A DNA stretch of 64,000 bases from CAVRUH01 sp963822595. Its GTDB lineage: Bacteria; Chlamydiota; Chlamydiia; Chlamydiales; Waddliaceae. Positions 8,458 through 17,004 of the stretch are shown here, piece by piece (within the stretch, counting starts at the first letter, position 1; every line of letters starts with the position of its first letter). Made by a program: the position numbers and the translations under genes. The stretch lies in the NCBI GenBank assembly GCA_963822595.1, contig CAWGIG010000001.1:1054001-1118000 (forward strand). Direction: 5' to 3'. Under the pieces are notes generated by a model. The model was not told where the DNA came from. It did not search any database and saw only the letters and a program-made list of their open reading frames with translations.

Positions 8458-9600
8458 CTAACGTCTGTGGTGTTTTTCTTGAATGGTTTCTACGAGAGAT
8501 AGGTAGGAATTGTATCTTAAGGGGGAGATTTTTCCTTCTTCTACCTTAGCTAGGATGGCACAGTCCTGTTCATGAACATGCGTGCAGTCAGGGTATTTAC
8601 ACCCGTCAGCATATTGCTGGATGTCAGAAAAATAATGACGAATCTCATCCAAATCAAGATCCCACACTCCAAAGCTCTTAATTCCCGGCGTGTCAATGCA
8701 CCATCCTCCGAACTCAAGCGGAACGAGTTGCGCTGTAGATGTTGTATGAGACCCTTTATTTGTCTTCTTAACAGTATCTTTCACTTGGAAATCCAACCCT
8801 GTGATAGCGTTGATCAAGGAAGATTTTCCGGTTCCCGATTGTCCTGAAAAGACGGAAGCCTTCCCCTTCATGGCTTCTCTAAGGGCATCTAGGCCTTGTC
8901 CGGTAAGCGTGCTCGTTGGATAGACAGCAATCCCTTCCCCGGTATAAACCTCTAGCATGTGTTCATAGATCGATTTCTCATTGGGGGATTCTTCCAACAA
9001 ATCAATTTTATTGACCACTATGACAGGAGTCATATTTCCTTTACGAGCAGCAATGATGTAGCGGTCGATGAGAGGAGGTTTTATCTCAGGAGAGACCACG
9101 CTAGCTACGATAAGAACCTGGTCGATATTTGCCGCGATGAGCTGTTCTTTCTTTCTGGAAAGGTTGTCGGCACGAGATAAGGTCGATTTACGAGGTTCTA
9201 CCTCAACGATCATCCCTTCATCTATAGAGGCTAATTCAAAGTGGACAAAGTCCCCTACCGCTACTAAGTTTTTGGATTGTGTTTTATCCCGTTTAAGAAG
9301 GCCTCTGACGGAACATGTAATTTTTTGCCCTTCATATTCAACCAAGACCCCCTGAGAAGAGATCGAAAGGACGCGGCCGATAAGCAGAGTTCGATTAGAA
9401 TGGCGTTCCTTTTTTTCTAAATCTTTATTTTCCGTGTGCTTTTTATGATCGGTTTTTTTGAATTTCGAACGATCTTTTGTGGACAAACGCTTGCGCTCTT
9501 TTCTGCTTAGTTTGAGGGAATCTCCAAAGTATTCCTCTTCAACATTGCAGGCGATCCATTTTTTTTGCCCGGAGGTGTTTTCTAAATCATCTTTATTCAT
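8458..9600 (-). CDS. rsgA: ribosome small-subunit-dependent GTPase RsgA
   Basis: This circularly permuted GTPase helps late 30S maturation. In the 380-residue product the OB-like region (about 70-135) precedes the GTPase motifs in permuted order: G4 'NKID' (197-200), G1 'GQSGTGKSS' (253-261) and G3 'DTPG' (303-306). These are followed by the zinc knuckle (Cys334, Cys339, His341 or His343, Cys347). The first 70 residues are a Lys/Arg-rich extension beyond the usual family start. The upstream ribosome-binding site is weak. It is the last gene of a probable trmH-family/cca/rsgA cluster, 22 bases after the methyltransferase gene. Confidence 0.96.
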   Translation of the reverse strand: MNKDDLENTSGQKKWIACNVEEEYFGDSLKLSRKERKRLSTKDRSKFKKTDHKKHTENKDLEKKERHSNRTLLIGRVLSISSQGVLVEYEGQKITCSVRGLLKRDKTQSKNLVAVGDFVHFELASIDEGMIVEVEPRKSTLSRADNLSRKKEQLIAANIDQVLIVASVVSPEIKPPLIDRYIIAARKGNMTPVIVVNKIDLLEESPNEKSIYEHMLEVYTGEGIAVYPTSTLTGQGLDALREAMKGKASVFSGQSGTGKSSLINAITGLDFQVKDTVKKTNKGSHTTSTAQLVPLEFGGWCIDTPGIKSFGVWDLDLDEIRHYFSDIQQYADGCKYPDCTHVHEQDCAILAKVEEGKISPLRYNSYLSLVETIQEKHHRR

Positions 9601-9622
9601 GTCTAGATTATATCAAATTAAA

Positions 9623-10351
9623 TTATTGATTTTCAAGGCAATACATCAAAATCCCCCCTGCAACCCCCACATTCAGCGATTCCATTTTTCCCGACATGGG
9701 GATAGCGATCTTTTTGCATAATTTTTGGCCTTCTGGGGAAATGCCATTGGCTTCATTACCTAAAACAAGAGCTATCGCACTCATTTTTTCGAGATTGTGA
9801 ATATTGACTCCGCCCATATCAGCGGCAAGAGGGGTCATTTGATTTCTGGAAATAATTCCCATCAGATCGTCCCAGCTGCCGGAAGATAAGGGCAAACGAA
9901 AAGTGGCTCCTTTAGCAGCCCTTAAAGCTTTGTCATTGAAAGGATCGCAGCTGCTCGAAATAATGTAGGCGCCTTCCCAGCCCAAGGCAAGAGCAGTTCT
10001 TATCAGAGTCCCCATATTTCCCGGATCGCTGACGCCATCTAAAACCAGAAGTCGTTTAATGGATTCAAAGGTGGCTTCAGGAGGCATAGCGACTTCGGCG
10101 GCGATTCCTTCAGGGTGCTCCAATCCTGTGATTTTTTTCATGATTGCATCGGTCACAACGTAGCTTTTTTCCGCCTTTAGATCCGACGTGAAGTTTTCAA
10201 CGGTGAAAAGATTAATCAATGGAATTTCATTTACTAGATTTTCTCCGACAATAAGTACGCGTTTTTCGGAGGCCCGGTAACTGCGATTTGATCGTAATTT
10301 GACTAAATGTTTAACGAGGGGGTGTTGAAGACTTGAAATGGGGTTCATCAT
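9623..10351 (-). CDS. TrmH/SpoU-family RNA methyltransferase
   Basis: The 242-residue product has the SPOUT signatures 'VLDGVSDPGNMGTLIRTA', 'ALVLGNEANGIS' and 'IPMSGKMESLNVGVAGGILM'. The family methylates ribose 2'-OH groups in rRNA or tRNA with S-adenosylmethionine; the exact target cannot be assigned. The start 'MMNPISSLQHPLVK' is chosen because its ATG overlaps the stop of the CCA gene as TAATG, which implies translational coupling. A longer ATG frame would overlap the cca coding sequence by six more codons. Confidence 0.93.
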   Translation of the reverse strand: MMNPISSLQHPLVKHLVKLRSNRSYRASEKRVLIVGENLVNEIPLINLFTVENFTSDLKAEKSYVVTDAIMKKITGLEHPEGIAAEVAMPPEATFESIKRLLVLDGVSDPGNMGTLIRTALALGWEGAYIISSSCDPFNDKALRAAKGATFRLPLSSGSWDDLMGIISRNQMTPLAADMGGVNIHNLEKMSAIALVLGNEANGISPEGQKLCKKIAIPMSGKMESLNVGVAGGILMYCLENQ

Positions 10352-11571
10352 TATTTTTCCGTGTTCCACAAGGAAGATTGTTTAAGTTGGGAAATGACTT
10401 CGTGAGGATCATTATAATCTTGAGTGATGGCAATGCGTTCCGCTTCTTTAATAAGAAGACCCATGTTTTTCCCCGGTGGAATATTCTGCTCTTGGAGGTG
10501 TTTTGAGCCTACCAAAGGAGTGCGATGTTTGATTCTGTCAATGTGCTTTCTGAGCCTCGATTGTTGTTTGTGGTGCTTGTCGATGAAATCGGGGTCTTGG
10601 TGTGCCGCAATCACTTGCAAGATTAATCCTGAGCGAGGATCGGCATAAAAATGGGTCCATTCGACTAAATCCGCGGTCTCATTGACCATTTTTTTTCCTT
10701 TGTCTAAGAATTCAATGAGCTGCATGTCTTTGCTGCTAATCTTGAGGTAAAGGCAAACTTCTTGACGGGCTTTAGGATTCACGTTGGGAAATAGTTCCAT
10801 GAGATATAGAATAGTGGGACAATGATCGGGAAATTTATGAAAAGAAGAAACGAAATGTTGCATCTCTTTCGAAGTTGTTAGTTTGAGCTGAGGAAAAATC
10901 TCTTGCAATAACCCAAATCGATGCAGTTCGATGAGACCTTTATCGAAGTTCTTACCGTCGCTCATTTTTTTTAGTTCATTCCAGATACGTTCGATAGCTA
11001 CAGCCGGAAATAAGGTAGGAGCATTTTTTATTATAGCACTTTCGGTATCGGGGTGAATTTTAAATCCAAGACGAGAGGCAATGCGTACGGCGCGGATGAG
11101 TCGAAGTCTATCTTCTACAAACCGTTCCTGGGGATTTCCTATGGCTCGGATCAATCGATGGGATAGATCTGCTTTTCCCTCGACGAAATCGATGACTTCG
11201 TTTTTTAAGGGATCGTAGAACATTCCGTTGATAGTGAAATCGCGTCTTTGGGCATCTTCGAAAGGTGTTGAAGACAGCTCTATTTTAGATGGTTTTCTCC
11301 CATCAAGATATTCGATATCTTTTCTAAACGTAGCCACTTCGAAGGGATGGTTTTCTTTGACGACAATCATGACTCCAAATGATTCTCCGACAGGAATTGT
11401 TCTAGGGAAAATCTTTGCGATTTGGTCTGTGGTAGCGTTGGTGGCGATATCGATATCGGCAGAGGGGTGGCCAAGCAAGTAATCACGGACCCATCCACCG
11501 GCAAAATAAGCGGTGAATCCGGCATCGGTAAGCGTCTTAACAATATCTGTAGCGAGTTTTCTAGCTTTCAT
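10351..11571 (-). CDS. cca: CCA tRNA nucleotidyltransferase / poly(A) polymerase family
   Basis: The protein adds or repairs the 3' CCA of tRNA. In 406 residues it shows the class II nucleotidyltransferase head 'FAGGWVRDYLLG' with catalytic 'DIDIAT' (Asp39, Asp41), then 'RRDFTINGMFYDP' and 'FVEDRLRLIRAVRIASRLGF', followed by a helical tail. Separating it from poly(A) polymerase by sequence alone is uncertain. CCA addition is supported by the tRNA-Arg gene in this window, which lacks an encoded CCA. It starts at ATG 11571. Confidence 0.93.
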   Translation of the reverse strand: MKARKLATDIVKTLTDAGFTAYFAGGWVRDYLLGHPSADIDIATNATTDQIAKIFPRTIPVGESFGVMIVVKENHPFEVATFRKDIEYLDGRKPSKIELSSTPFEDAQRRDFTINGMFYDPLKNEVIDFVEGKADLSHRLIRAIGNPQERFVEDRLRLIRAVRIASRLGFKIHPDTESAIIKNAPTLFPAVAIERIWNELKKMSDGKNFDKGLIELHRFGLLQEIFPQLKLTTSKEMQHFVSSFHKFPDHCPTILYLMELFPNVNPKARQEVCLYLKISSKDMQLIEFLDKGKKMVNETADLVEWTHFYADPRSGLILQVIAAHQDPDFIDKHHKQQSRLRKHIDRIKHRTPLVGSKHLQEQNIPPGKNMGLLIKEAERIAITQDYNDPHEVISQLKQSSLWNTEK

Positions 11572-11609
11572 GCCACTATAATACTATCGATTGCGTTTAT
11601 CGGAAAGGG

Positions 11610-12377
11610 TTAAAATTTTTGTGTTCCCCAGCGTTCGTGAAGGAATTTCTCGAGGGGACTGAAGACGCATCTGTCGATCAGAAGGCCAATACAAATGATG
11701 ACGAGCATGATTCCTATAACGGCATCCATGGCATGAAGCTCACGTGCGTAATGCAGCATATGCCCTAGGCCAAAACCAGTAAGAATCGTGATATAAATTT
11801 CAGCAGCCATGAGGGATCTCCAGGCAAACGCCCAGCCCTGCTTCATCCCTGTGATGATAAAGGGTAGGGCAGCTGGAATAACTACATATATCCAGGTATG
11901 AAGGCCTCTGGAACCCATGGTTCTAGCGGCGCGAACATAGATCGGGGGGACGTTCCGTACACCGGTATCTGTTGCTAGGGCTATAGACCACACGGAACCC
12001 ATAAAAGTGATAAAAAAGATGGCATTTTCAGTCTGTCCCAGCCAAAGTATAGCAAGGGGTGCCCAGCAAATGCTCGGCAACGCCTGAAAACCTAAAGCAA
12101 TCACGCCGATTGTGTCTTCAAAAAATTGAAAGCGAGCATTCAGCAGTCCCATCGGAATCCCTATAATGATTCCAGCAAAATAGCCTTCAAAGAGCCGTCT
12201 TAGAGTAACAAAAGTGGCATCGAGCAAGCTACCATCCTTCAATGAATCCAGATAAAATTGTCCGATTGCGGATGGAGAAGGAAGAAGCATGTCTGACCAA
12301 TAATTTGTACGGGCTAACATTTCCCAGATAGCAAAAATACAAATAAAAAAGATTATTGTGATATAGGATCGTTTCAT
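11610..12377 (-). CDS. ABC transporter permease (sulfonate/nitrate/taurine type)
   Basis: The 255-residue integral membrane protein has about six hydrophobic segments and a BPD_transp_1 EAA-type loop ('YVRAARTMGSRGLHTWIYVVIPAALP'). The opening 'LLPSPSAIGQFYLDSL' is typical of SsuC/TauC/NrtB permeases. Its ATG overlaps the ATPase stop (ATGA). It is the last gene of a three-gene importer operon; the substrate is not determined. Confidence 0.92.
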   Translation of the reverse strand: MKRSYITIIFFICIFAIWEMLARTNYWSDMLLPSPSAIGQFYLDSLKDGSLLDATFVTLRRLFEGYFAGIIIGIPMGLLNARFQFFEDTIGVIALGFQALPSICWAPLAILWLGQTENAIFFITFMGSVWSIALATDTGVRNVPPIYVRAARTMGSRGLHTWIYVVIPAALPFIITGMKQGWAFAWRSLMAAEIYITILTGFGLGHMLHYARELHAMDAVIGIMLVIICIGLLIDRCVFSPLEKFLHERWGTQKF

Positions 12378-13168
12378 CTTAACCTCTGTTCATGTGATAG
12401 ATGGCTTCTTAGAACGTGAGTAATATCAGAAGCGATTTTAGCGACATCCATGTCCCGAATATCCCTAGGGCGAGGCAGGTTGATATCAAACTGCTCTTGA
12501 ATTTTGCCCGGATTTGGAGAAAATAATATGACACGATCTCCCAAGCAAACGGCCTCGGCAACGTTGTGAGTAACGAAAAGGATTGTTTTATTTTGATCTT
12601 CCCAAATTTGTTGAATATCGAGATAGAGTTGTTCCCTTGTGAGGGCATCCAACGCGGCAAAAGGTTCGTCCATGAGGAGGACTTGAGGATTAGGGGCGAG
12701 GGCTCTCGCAAGGGCTACCCGTTGTTTCATCCCCCCTGACAATTCATGGATATTGGAATACATGAATTTATCTAGTTTGACGAGTTGTAGATAAAATATG
12801 GCGATTTCTTTTCTTTCAGATTCTGAAATATTCTTTTTTAAATTGAGTCCAAACAAAACATTGTCCATGACATTGAGCCATGGAAAAAGGGCGGATTCTT
12901 GAAAAAGGACGACGCGATCGCTGCCGGCTTTAGTGATGAGGTTCCCATCCATATATAGATTGCCCTGGTTGGGAAATTCAAGGCCTGCGATGAGATTTAA
13001 AAGGGTGCTTTTGCCGCAGCCGGAAGGGCCTACAACACAAACAAATTCTCCCGATCTAATAGATAGGGTGACATTTTCAACAGCTGAAACGGCATTGGTA
13101 CTTGTTTTAAAAATCTTATGAACTTTGTCGATGAAGATCTTAGGTTGATTTTTGGAGATATCGTCCAT
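12374..13168 (-). CDS. ABC transporter ATP-binding protein (SsuB/TauB/NrtD type)
   Basis: The 264-residue ATPase has Walker A 'GPSGCGKST', the Q-loop 'VVLFQESALFPWLNV', the ABC signature 'LSGGMKQRVALARAL', Walker B 'VLLMDEPFAALD' and the H-loop 'FVTHNVAEAV'. All catalytic residues are present. It lies between the binding protein and the permease genes with one-base and four-base overlaps, so the three are made as a unit and energise uptake at the inner membrane. Confidence 0.95.
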   Translation of the reverse strand: MDDISKNQPKIFIDKVHKIFKTSTNAVSAVENVTLSIRSGEFVCVVGPSGCGKSTLLNLIAGLEFPNQGNLYMDGNLITKAGSDRVVLFQESALFPWLNVMDNVLFGLNLKKNISESERKEIAIFYLQLVKLDKFMYSNIHELSGGMKQRVALARALAPNPQVLLMDEPFAALDALTREQLYLDIQQIWEDQNKTILFVTHNVAEAVCLGDRVILFSPNPGKIQEQFDINLPRPRDIRDMDVAKIASDITHVLRSHLSHEQRLR

Positions 13169-14196
13169 TATTTTATGGGTTCCTTTCCCTTTTCTGTTAA
13201 AATATCGTTGAGTAATTTAAGATTATAGATGCCCTCAAGATTTGGATCTTCTTTAATGAATCCCAATTTGTATGCCTCGTTGGCATACTTGTATAAAGAA
13301 ATGGAAATCGGATCGTTTGTAAATTCTAAATTCTTCCAGGAAAGATCTAGAATAGATTTCGATAGAGCGATACCGGTTTCCGCTTTGAACTCATCCAAAA
13401 TTAAAGCTTTAGCTTCTTCAGGGTTGGTATCGATCCAATCCGTTAGCTCTACATGGGCCAAGATCCATTTTTTAACGATTTCAGGATGCTTTTGCAGAAA
13501 GGATTTTGCAGAAACAAGATGTGTTGTGACATACTGTCCGTTGGTTTCGGGCCATAGGGAGCTTTCATTTAAAAAAATAGTTGCATCGTCCTCAGTCATT
13601 AGTCGGCTTACCCAGGGTTCGATGGCCCAAACAGCATCCAGATCATGTTTTTTAAAGAGAAAAAGTTGATCTTGAGGCTCTGTAGGAATGACATAAACGT
13701 CGCCTCCCCCTAGTTTAATTTTATATCCTTGGGAAGTTAACCAGGAGCGAGCTGCGATATCTTGGGTATTTCCAAAAGCGGGCGTAGCGAGTTTTTTTCC
13801 GAGGAAATCTTTTGCGGTTTTGATGTTGCCGTCTTTATGAACGACTAATGCCGCGCCACCACTGCATGCGCCGCAGACGATCGTCATTTCTTTTCCTTTT
13901 GATTTAACAAAAGCATTAATAGTGGGGCTGGGACCTACATAAGTTAAATCTACCGAACCTGCAAAGATAGATTCCATTGCGCTTGGGCCGGCATCGAATA
14001 CATACCATTGAACTTCCACATCAGGTCCAAGGCGTTCTTCAAACCAACCTTTATTGATTCGAGAAAAATGATTGCCAATCATTCCCTGTGCATGGGTGAT
14101 ATTGGGAAAGTGCCCGACACGAATAATGGTTTTTTCTGCTGCTATTGCAGAAGTGAATACGAAAAGAGAAATTATCGTTAGAAAAAATTTGTGCAC
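13168..14196 (-). CDS. ABC transporter substrate-binding protein (SsuA/NMT1 type)
   Basis: The 342-residue protein opens with a signal peptide of about 19 residues ending 'TSAIAA'. It then shows the fold of sulfonate/nitrate/bicarbonate binding proteins: 'IRVGHFPNITHAQGMIG', 'SAMESIFAGSVDLTYVGPSPTI', 'VHKDGNIKTAKDFLGKKLATP'. The start is GTG at 14196 with AAGG upstream. Aliphatic sulfonate is the closest guess, which would supply sulfur to an intracellular bacterium, but nitrate or other small anions cannot be excluded. Confidence 0.92.
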   Translation of the reverse strand: MHKFFLTIISLFVFTSAIAAEKTIIRVGHFPNITHAQGMIGNHFSRINKGWFEERLGPDVEVQWYVFDAGPSAMESIFAGSVDLTYVGPSPTINAFVKSKGKEMTIVCGACSGGAALVVHKDGNIKTAKDFLGKKLATPAFGNTQDIAARSWLTSQGYKIKLGGGDVYVIPTEPQDQLFLFKKHDLDAVWAIEPWVSRLMTEDDATIFLNESSLWPETNGQYVTTHLVSAKSFLQKHPEIVKKWILAHVELTDWIDTNPEEAKALILDEFKAETGIALSKSILDLSWKNLEFTNDPISISLYKYANEAYKLGFIKEDPNLEGIYNLKLLNDILTEKGKEPIK

Positions 14197-14272
14197 GAAA
14201 TTACCTTGGTAAAACTTATAAAATAATCAATATCATATTAGGCAGGAATTAGCAACAATAAGGAACTCTTAG

Positions 14273-14454
14273 AAACAATTCAACAGGATAAGCAGGATCG
14301 CAAGCGGTAGGATAAAAAAAGGATAAGAAAGATTTAAGAAAGAAGAATTAAAAAAAGATTTAATAAAGTTTTTTATTCTTATCTTTTTTATTCTTTTTTC
14401 TTATCCTTTTTTTAATCCTGCCCTTGCGATCCTGCTTATCCTGTTGAATTGTTT
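14273..14454. repeat. long inverted repeat (AGGATAAGCAGGAT family)
   Basis: Arms of about 57 bases beginning 'aaacaattcaacaggataag' pair with a few mismatches around an A/T-rich centre. The core words match the repeats at 4718 and 43829. The right arm runs 19 bases into the end of the LAB_N gene and supplies its stop codon. Unlike most repeats here it sits between tandem genes. Confidence 0.95.
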
Positions 14455-15140
14455 ATTTGAGGGCTAATTGTTGTACTTTTGCGGAGAAGGACCAGGTTAC
14501 GAACATAGGGAATAAGCCCGAAACTGAACTGCATAATGCTTATAACATCTTGAATTTTAATGAAATAGATTAAAGAAAGAATGCTTCCGGAGATACTCAG
14601 CCACCAAAAGATGGGGCCGAGCTCACTCCTTTTTGACTGCTCTATCTGCCACCATTGAATCCAAAGGCGGCTAGCAAAAAGAATGCCGCCGATAGAACCG
14701 AGAATATGCCAGGACATGTGGTGATGCTGACGGACAGTATCCCATAGCTTTGTAGGGGTGCGTACCCAATCCATTTCGCCAATAATGAAATAGCTCTGGG
14801 CTAAAAATGCCAAGGTCACGGCAATAAGGGATAACCCTAGATAGCCAAAAACCGTAGAAAGAGAAACCTGACGTTTCTGATTAATGAGATTCAAATTTCG
14901 CCAAGCAATAATCGCATTACCGGTTTGGAGGATGGCAAAAGGATATTGAACCTGAATAAAGTAATGGACGAGTAATAACAGATTCCCGGCAAGAGAAAGC
15001 CTCCAAAAGGCTTTTCCTACATACGATTCCTTTCGGCGCTCGCTTTGATACCACTGAAGAAGCATCCTGAGTGTGAAAAAAACAGTCGGTAGTATCCCTA
15101 AAGGATAGTAAAGAAAAGGTCTCCAATCTTCAAACATCAC
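14436..15140 (-). CDS. double LAB_N-domain membrane protein
   Basis: The 234-residue membrane protein contains two copies of the lipid-A-biosynthesis N-terminal (LAB_N) module, about residues 5-85 and 140-215. Each has the pattern of a hydrophobic helix, an 'FxxRxxxQWxxSERRKES'-like loop and 'FWxLSLxGxLLxLxYxIxxxxP'. Families with this module are tied to lipid A or glycosyltransferase systems, but the role is unknown. Its gene starts two bases after the Cys-rich gene. The last few codons ('NNSTG' and the stop) are encoded by the arm of the 14273-14454 inverted repeat, so the original carboxyl end was probably altered. Confidence 0.85.
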   Translation of the reverse strand: MMFEDWRPFLYYPLGILPTVFFTLRMLLQWYQSERRKESYVGKAFWRLSLAGNLLLLVHYFIQVQYPFAILQTGNAIIAWRNLNLINQKRQVSLSTVFGYLGLSLIAVTLAFLAQSYFIIGEMDWVRTPTKLWDTVRQHHHMSWHILGSIGGILFASRLWIQWWQIEQSKRSELGPIFWWLSISGSILSLIYFIKIQDVISIMQFSFGLIPYVRNLVLLRKSTTISPQINNSTG

Positions 15141-15142
15141 GG

Positions 15143-15424
15143 TTAATCCTCATCTTTAAAAAGACGCTTCGCAGCTTCTTTTGGGTCAGCTAATTTTTTT
15201 GGGCCTGTACCGAGGAGGGCAAAATCTTCGCAGAAGTTGCAAGCTTCGCGATCGGCAATTTGCTCAGTCCCTGGAATCATACAGTCATTAGGGAGGCCCG
15301 GCTTGTAGTTTTTGCAATTCTTGCAGCAGTGAAGCCATGAACTGCATTTATCACAAGTGGCTCTAAATGACAAACGTCCGCTTGAAGGGCTTTCTTGTTC
15401 CGTTCCACATTTCCAACATTTCAT
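15143..15424 (-). CDS. cysteine-rich (zinc-ribbon-like) conserved protein
   Basis: The 93-residue protein has ten cysteines arranged mostly as CxxC pairs ('CWKCG', 'CDKC', 'CCKNCKNY', 'CNFC'), suggesting one or two structural zinc sites. A final Lys/Asp-rich helix follows. No function is recognised. It overlaps the MORN-repeat gene by four bases (ATGA) and precedes the LAB_N gene by two bases, so it belongs to the same operon. Confidence 0.85.
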   Translation of the reverse strand: MKCWKCGTEQESPSSGRLSFRATCDKCSSWLHCCKNCKNYKPGLPNDCMIPGTEQIADREACNFCEDFALLGTGPKKLADPKEAAKRLFKDED

Positions 15425-17004
15425 GGTTTATTCTCGATAAGTTTATCGTTTGCATAGGTTTTAAGGGATATTAACTCCCCCTTATTGTCGTATTTTTTTA
15501 GGGTGCCTTCTTTTTTTCCGTTAAGATAGTTGGCTTCAAAAACCAGGACCCCATGCCTATTCCATTCTCTTCCTAACCCATTTAACACGTCTTTTTTTAC
15601 ATGATAAGCGGTTTTTAATTGTCCATTTTCATGAAAGGTCTTTTCCTCGCCTTCTCTGAATCCTTCATGAAACATGGCTTGTTTTGCAATAGTCCCATTG
15701 GGAAAAAATTCATGGGTCATTCCTTCTTGGAGGTCATTTTCGAATTCAGCAGTGATTCTCACTTTACCATCATTGTAATAAATCGTTGCAAGCCCCTCTT
15801 TTTTTCCGTGCTTGTAAAAGGTGCTCGTAATTTTTGTGCCTGCCTCGTTAAATTCACAGGCCTCCCCTTCAATGAGTCCATTTTCAAAGTTAGCTTCAAA
15901 GGCCTTTACTTTCCGAAATATGGGATTTAGAGGGTGAAACACTTGGTAAAGTCCATATAAACGATTATTTTTGTAGTGGGATATCACCTCCTGACCATTA
16001 GGTCTTCTTACAAAATAACGTCCTTCAAGATCCCCATTCTTGTAGGTTGCCTCCTCTAATAGGACGCCTGTCTCGTCCATAAGGATTTTTTTTCCATCCA
16101 AAACTCCTTCAGAATATGTCAGGAGAGCTTCCTGCTTCCCGTTTGGATGGTAGGAAATCTGCTCCCCATGAGATTTTCCATGGAGGTAGTTAAGTTTCTT
16201 TGCAAGAGTGCCATCCTTGCGTTTGTTGATCACTTCACCTTCGTGAATTTGATTTTCAGTATAATCCTCGACTTGATTTTGATCAGGCACAACATTGGAG
16301 GCTTCTTCTGAAAGGGGCTGTAAGGGAACAAGATTTGGATTGTAGTATGGAAGCTTTTGCGAGTTGTATTGAACTCCGGAAATGTAAACTAGCTTTTCTT
16401 TTACAGAGCCATCCGGATTCCACTCCACGGATTCTCCATCTAGAACTCCCTTATCAAAATGAAGGACAGCGGCCATGCTTCCGTTTTCGTAAAATTTCTC
16501 CATTTTTCCATGGAGCTTTCCTGAAGAATAATGAGATCTTTCTTCGATTTTTCCGCTTTCATAATAAGATTCTTTGGTTCCCTCAAGAATCCCTTCATGG
16601 ACTCTATAACTCGATTTTAAATGACCATTCGCAGTGAATATTTTGATTGTGCCGTCGAGTTTTCCCTCTTTATAGGAGGCATAGATATGGAGGGTACCGT
16701 CTGTTGTGTAAGTAGCGCTGGCACCATCGGCAACTAATCTATCCTTGTGAAATTGAATGTCGGTTTCAACGTGGATTTTACCATCGGGATAGTTTGTAAT
16801 GAATTTTACAGGAATTTCGGAGGATCCCCCCTTTTCCGGTTCGAAGAAAAGGATGACCTCCGGAGTTCCATCGGGATAGTTTTTTTGGACCGAGGGTCGC
16901 CAATTAGGTTCTCTTTTTTTCAGAAGGATGGGCAGTTCGGCTTGGACCGCTGTTGCGGCGAAGCAGAGGATTAACAAGGTAGATTTTATTGTATAGTTTC
17001 CCAT
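15421..17004 (-). CDS. secreted MORN-2 repeat protein
   Basis: The 527-residue protein has a signal peptide ('LLILCFAATAVQA', about residues 10-22), then more than a dozen MORN_2-type repeats of the form 'ANGxLKSxYxxxxGxLxGxxxxYYExG' from about residue 60 to the end. It is interrupted near residues 218-255 by a Glu/Pro-rich linker. MORN_2 repeats form a beta-hairpin ladder thought to mediate binding. The location is probably periplasmic or at the surface. Its ATG overlaps the MFS gene by 19 bases and it overlaps the Cys-rich gene by four. Confidence 0.9.
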   Translation of the reverse strand: MGNYTIKSTLLILCFAATAVQAELPILLKKREPNWRPSVQKNYPDGTPEVILFFEPEKGGSSEIPVKFITNYPDGKIHVETDIQFHKDRLVADGASATYTTDGTLHIYASYKEGKLDGTIKIFTANGHLKSSYRVHEGILEGTKESYYESGKIEERSHYSSGKLHGKMEKFYENGSMAAVLHFDKGVLDGESVEWNPDGSVKEKLVYISGVQYNSQKLPYYNPNLVPLQPLSEEASNVVPDQNQVEDYTENQIHEGEVINKRKDGTLAKKLNYLHGKSHGEQISYHPNGKQEALLTYSEGVLDGKKILMDETGVLLEEATYKNGDLEGRYFVRRPNGQEVISHYKNNRLYGLYQVFHPLNPIFRKVKAFEANFENGLIEGEACEFNEAGTKITSTFYKHGKKEGLATIYYNDGKVRITAEFENDLQEGMTHEFFPNGTIAKQAMFHEGFREGEEKTFHENGQLKTAYHVKKDVLNGLGREWNRHGVLVFEANYLNGKKEGTLKKYDNKGELISLKTYANDKLIENKP

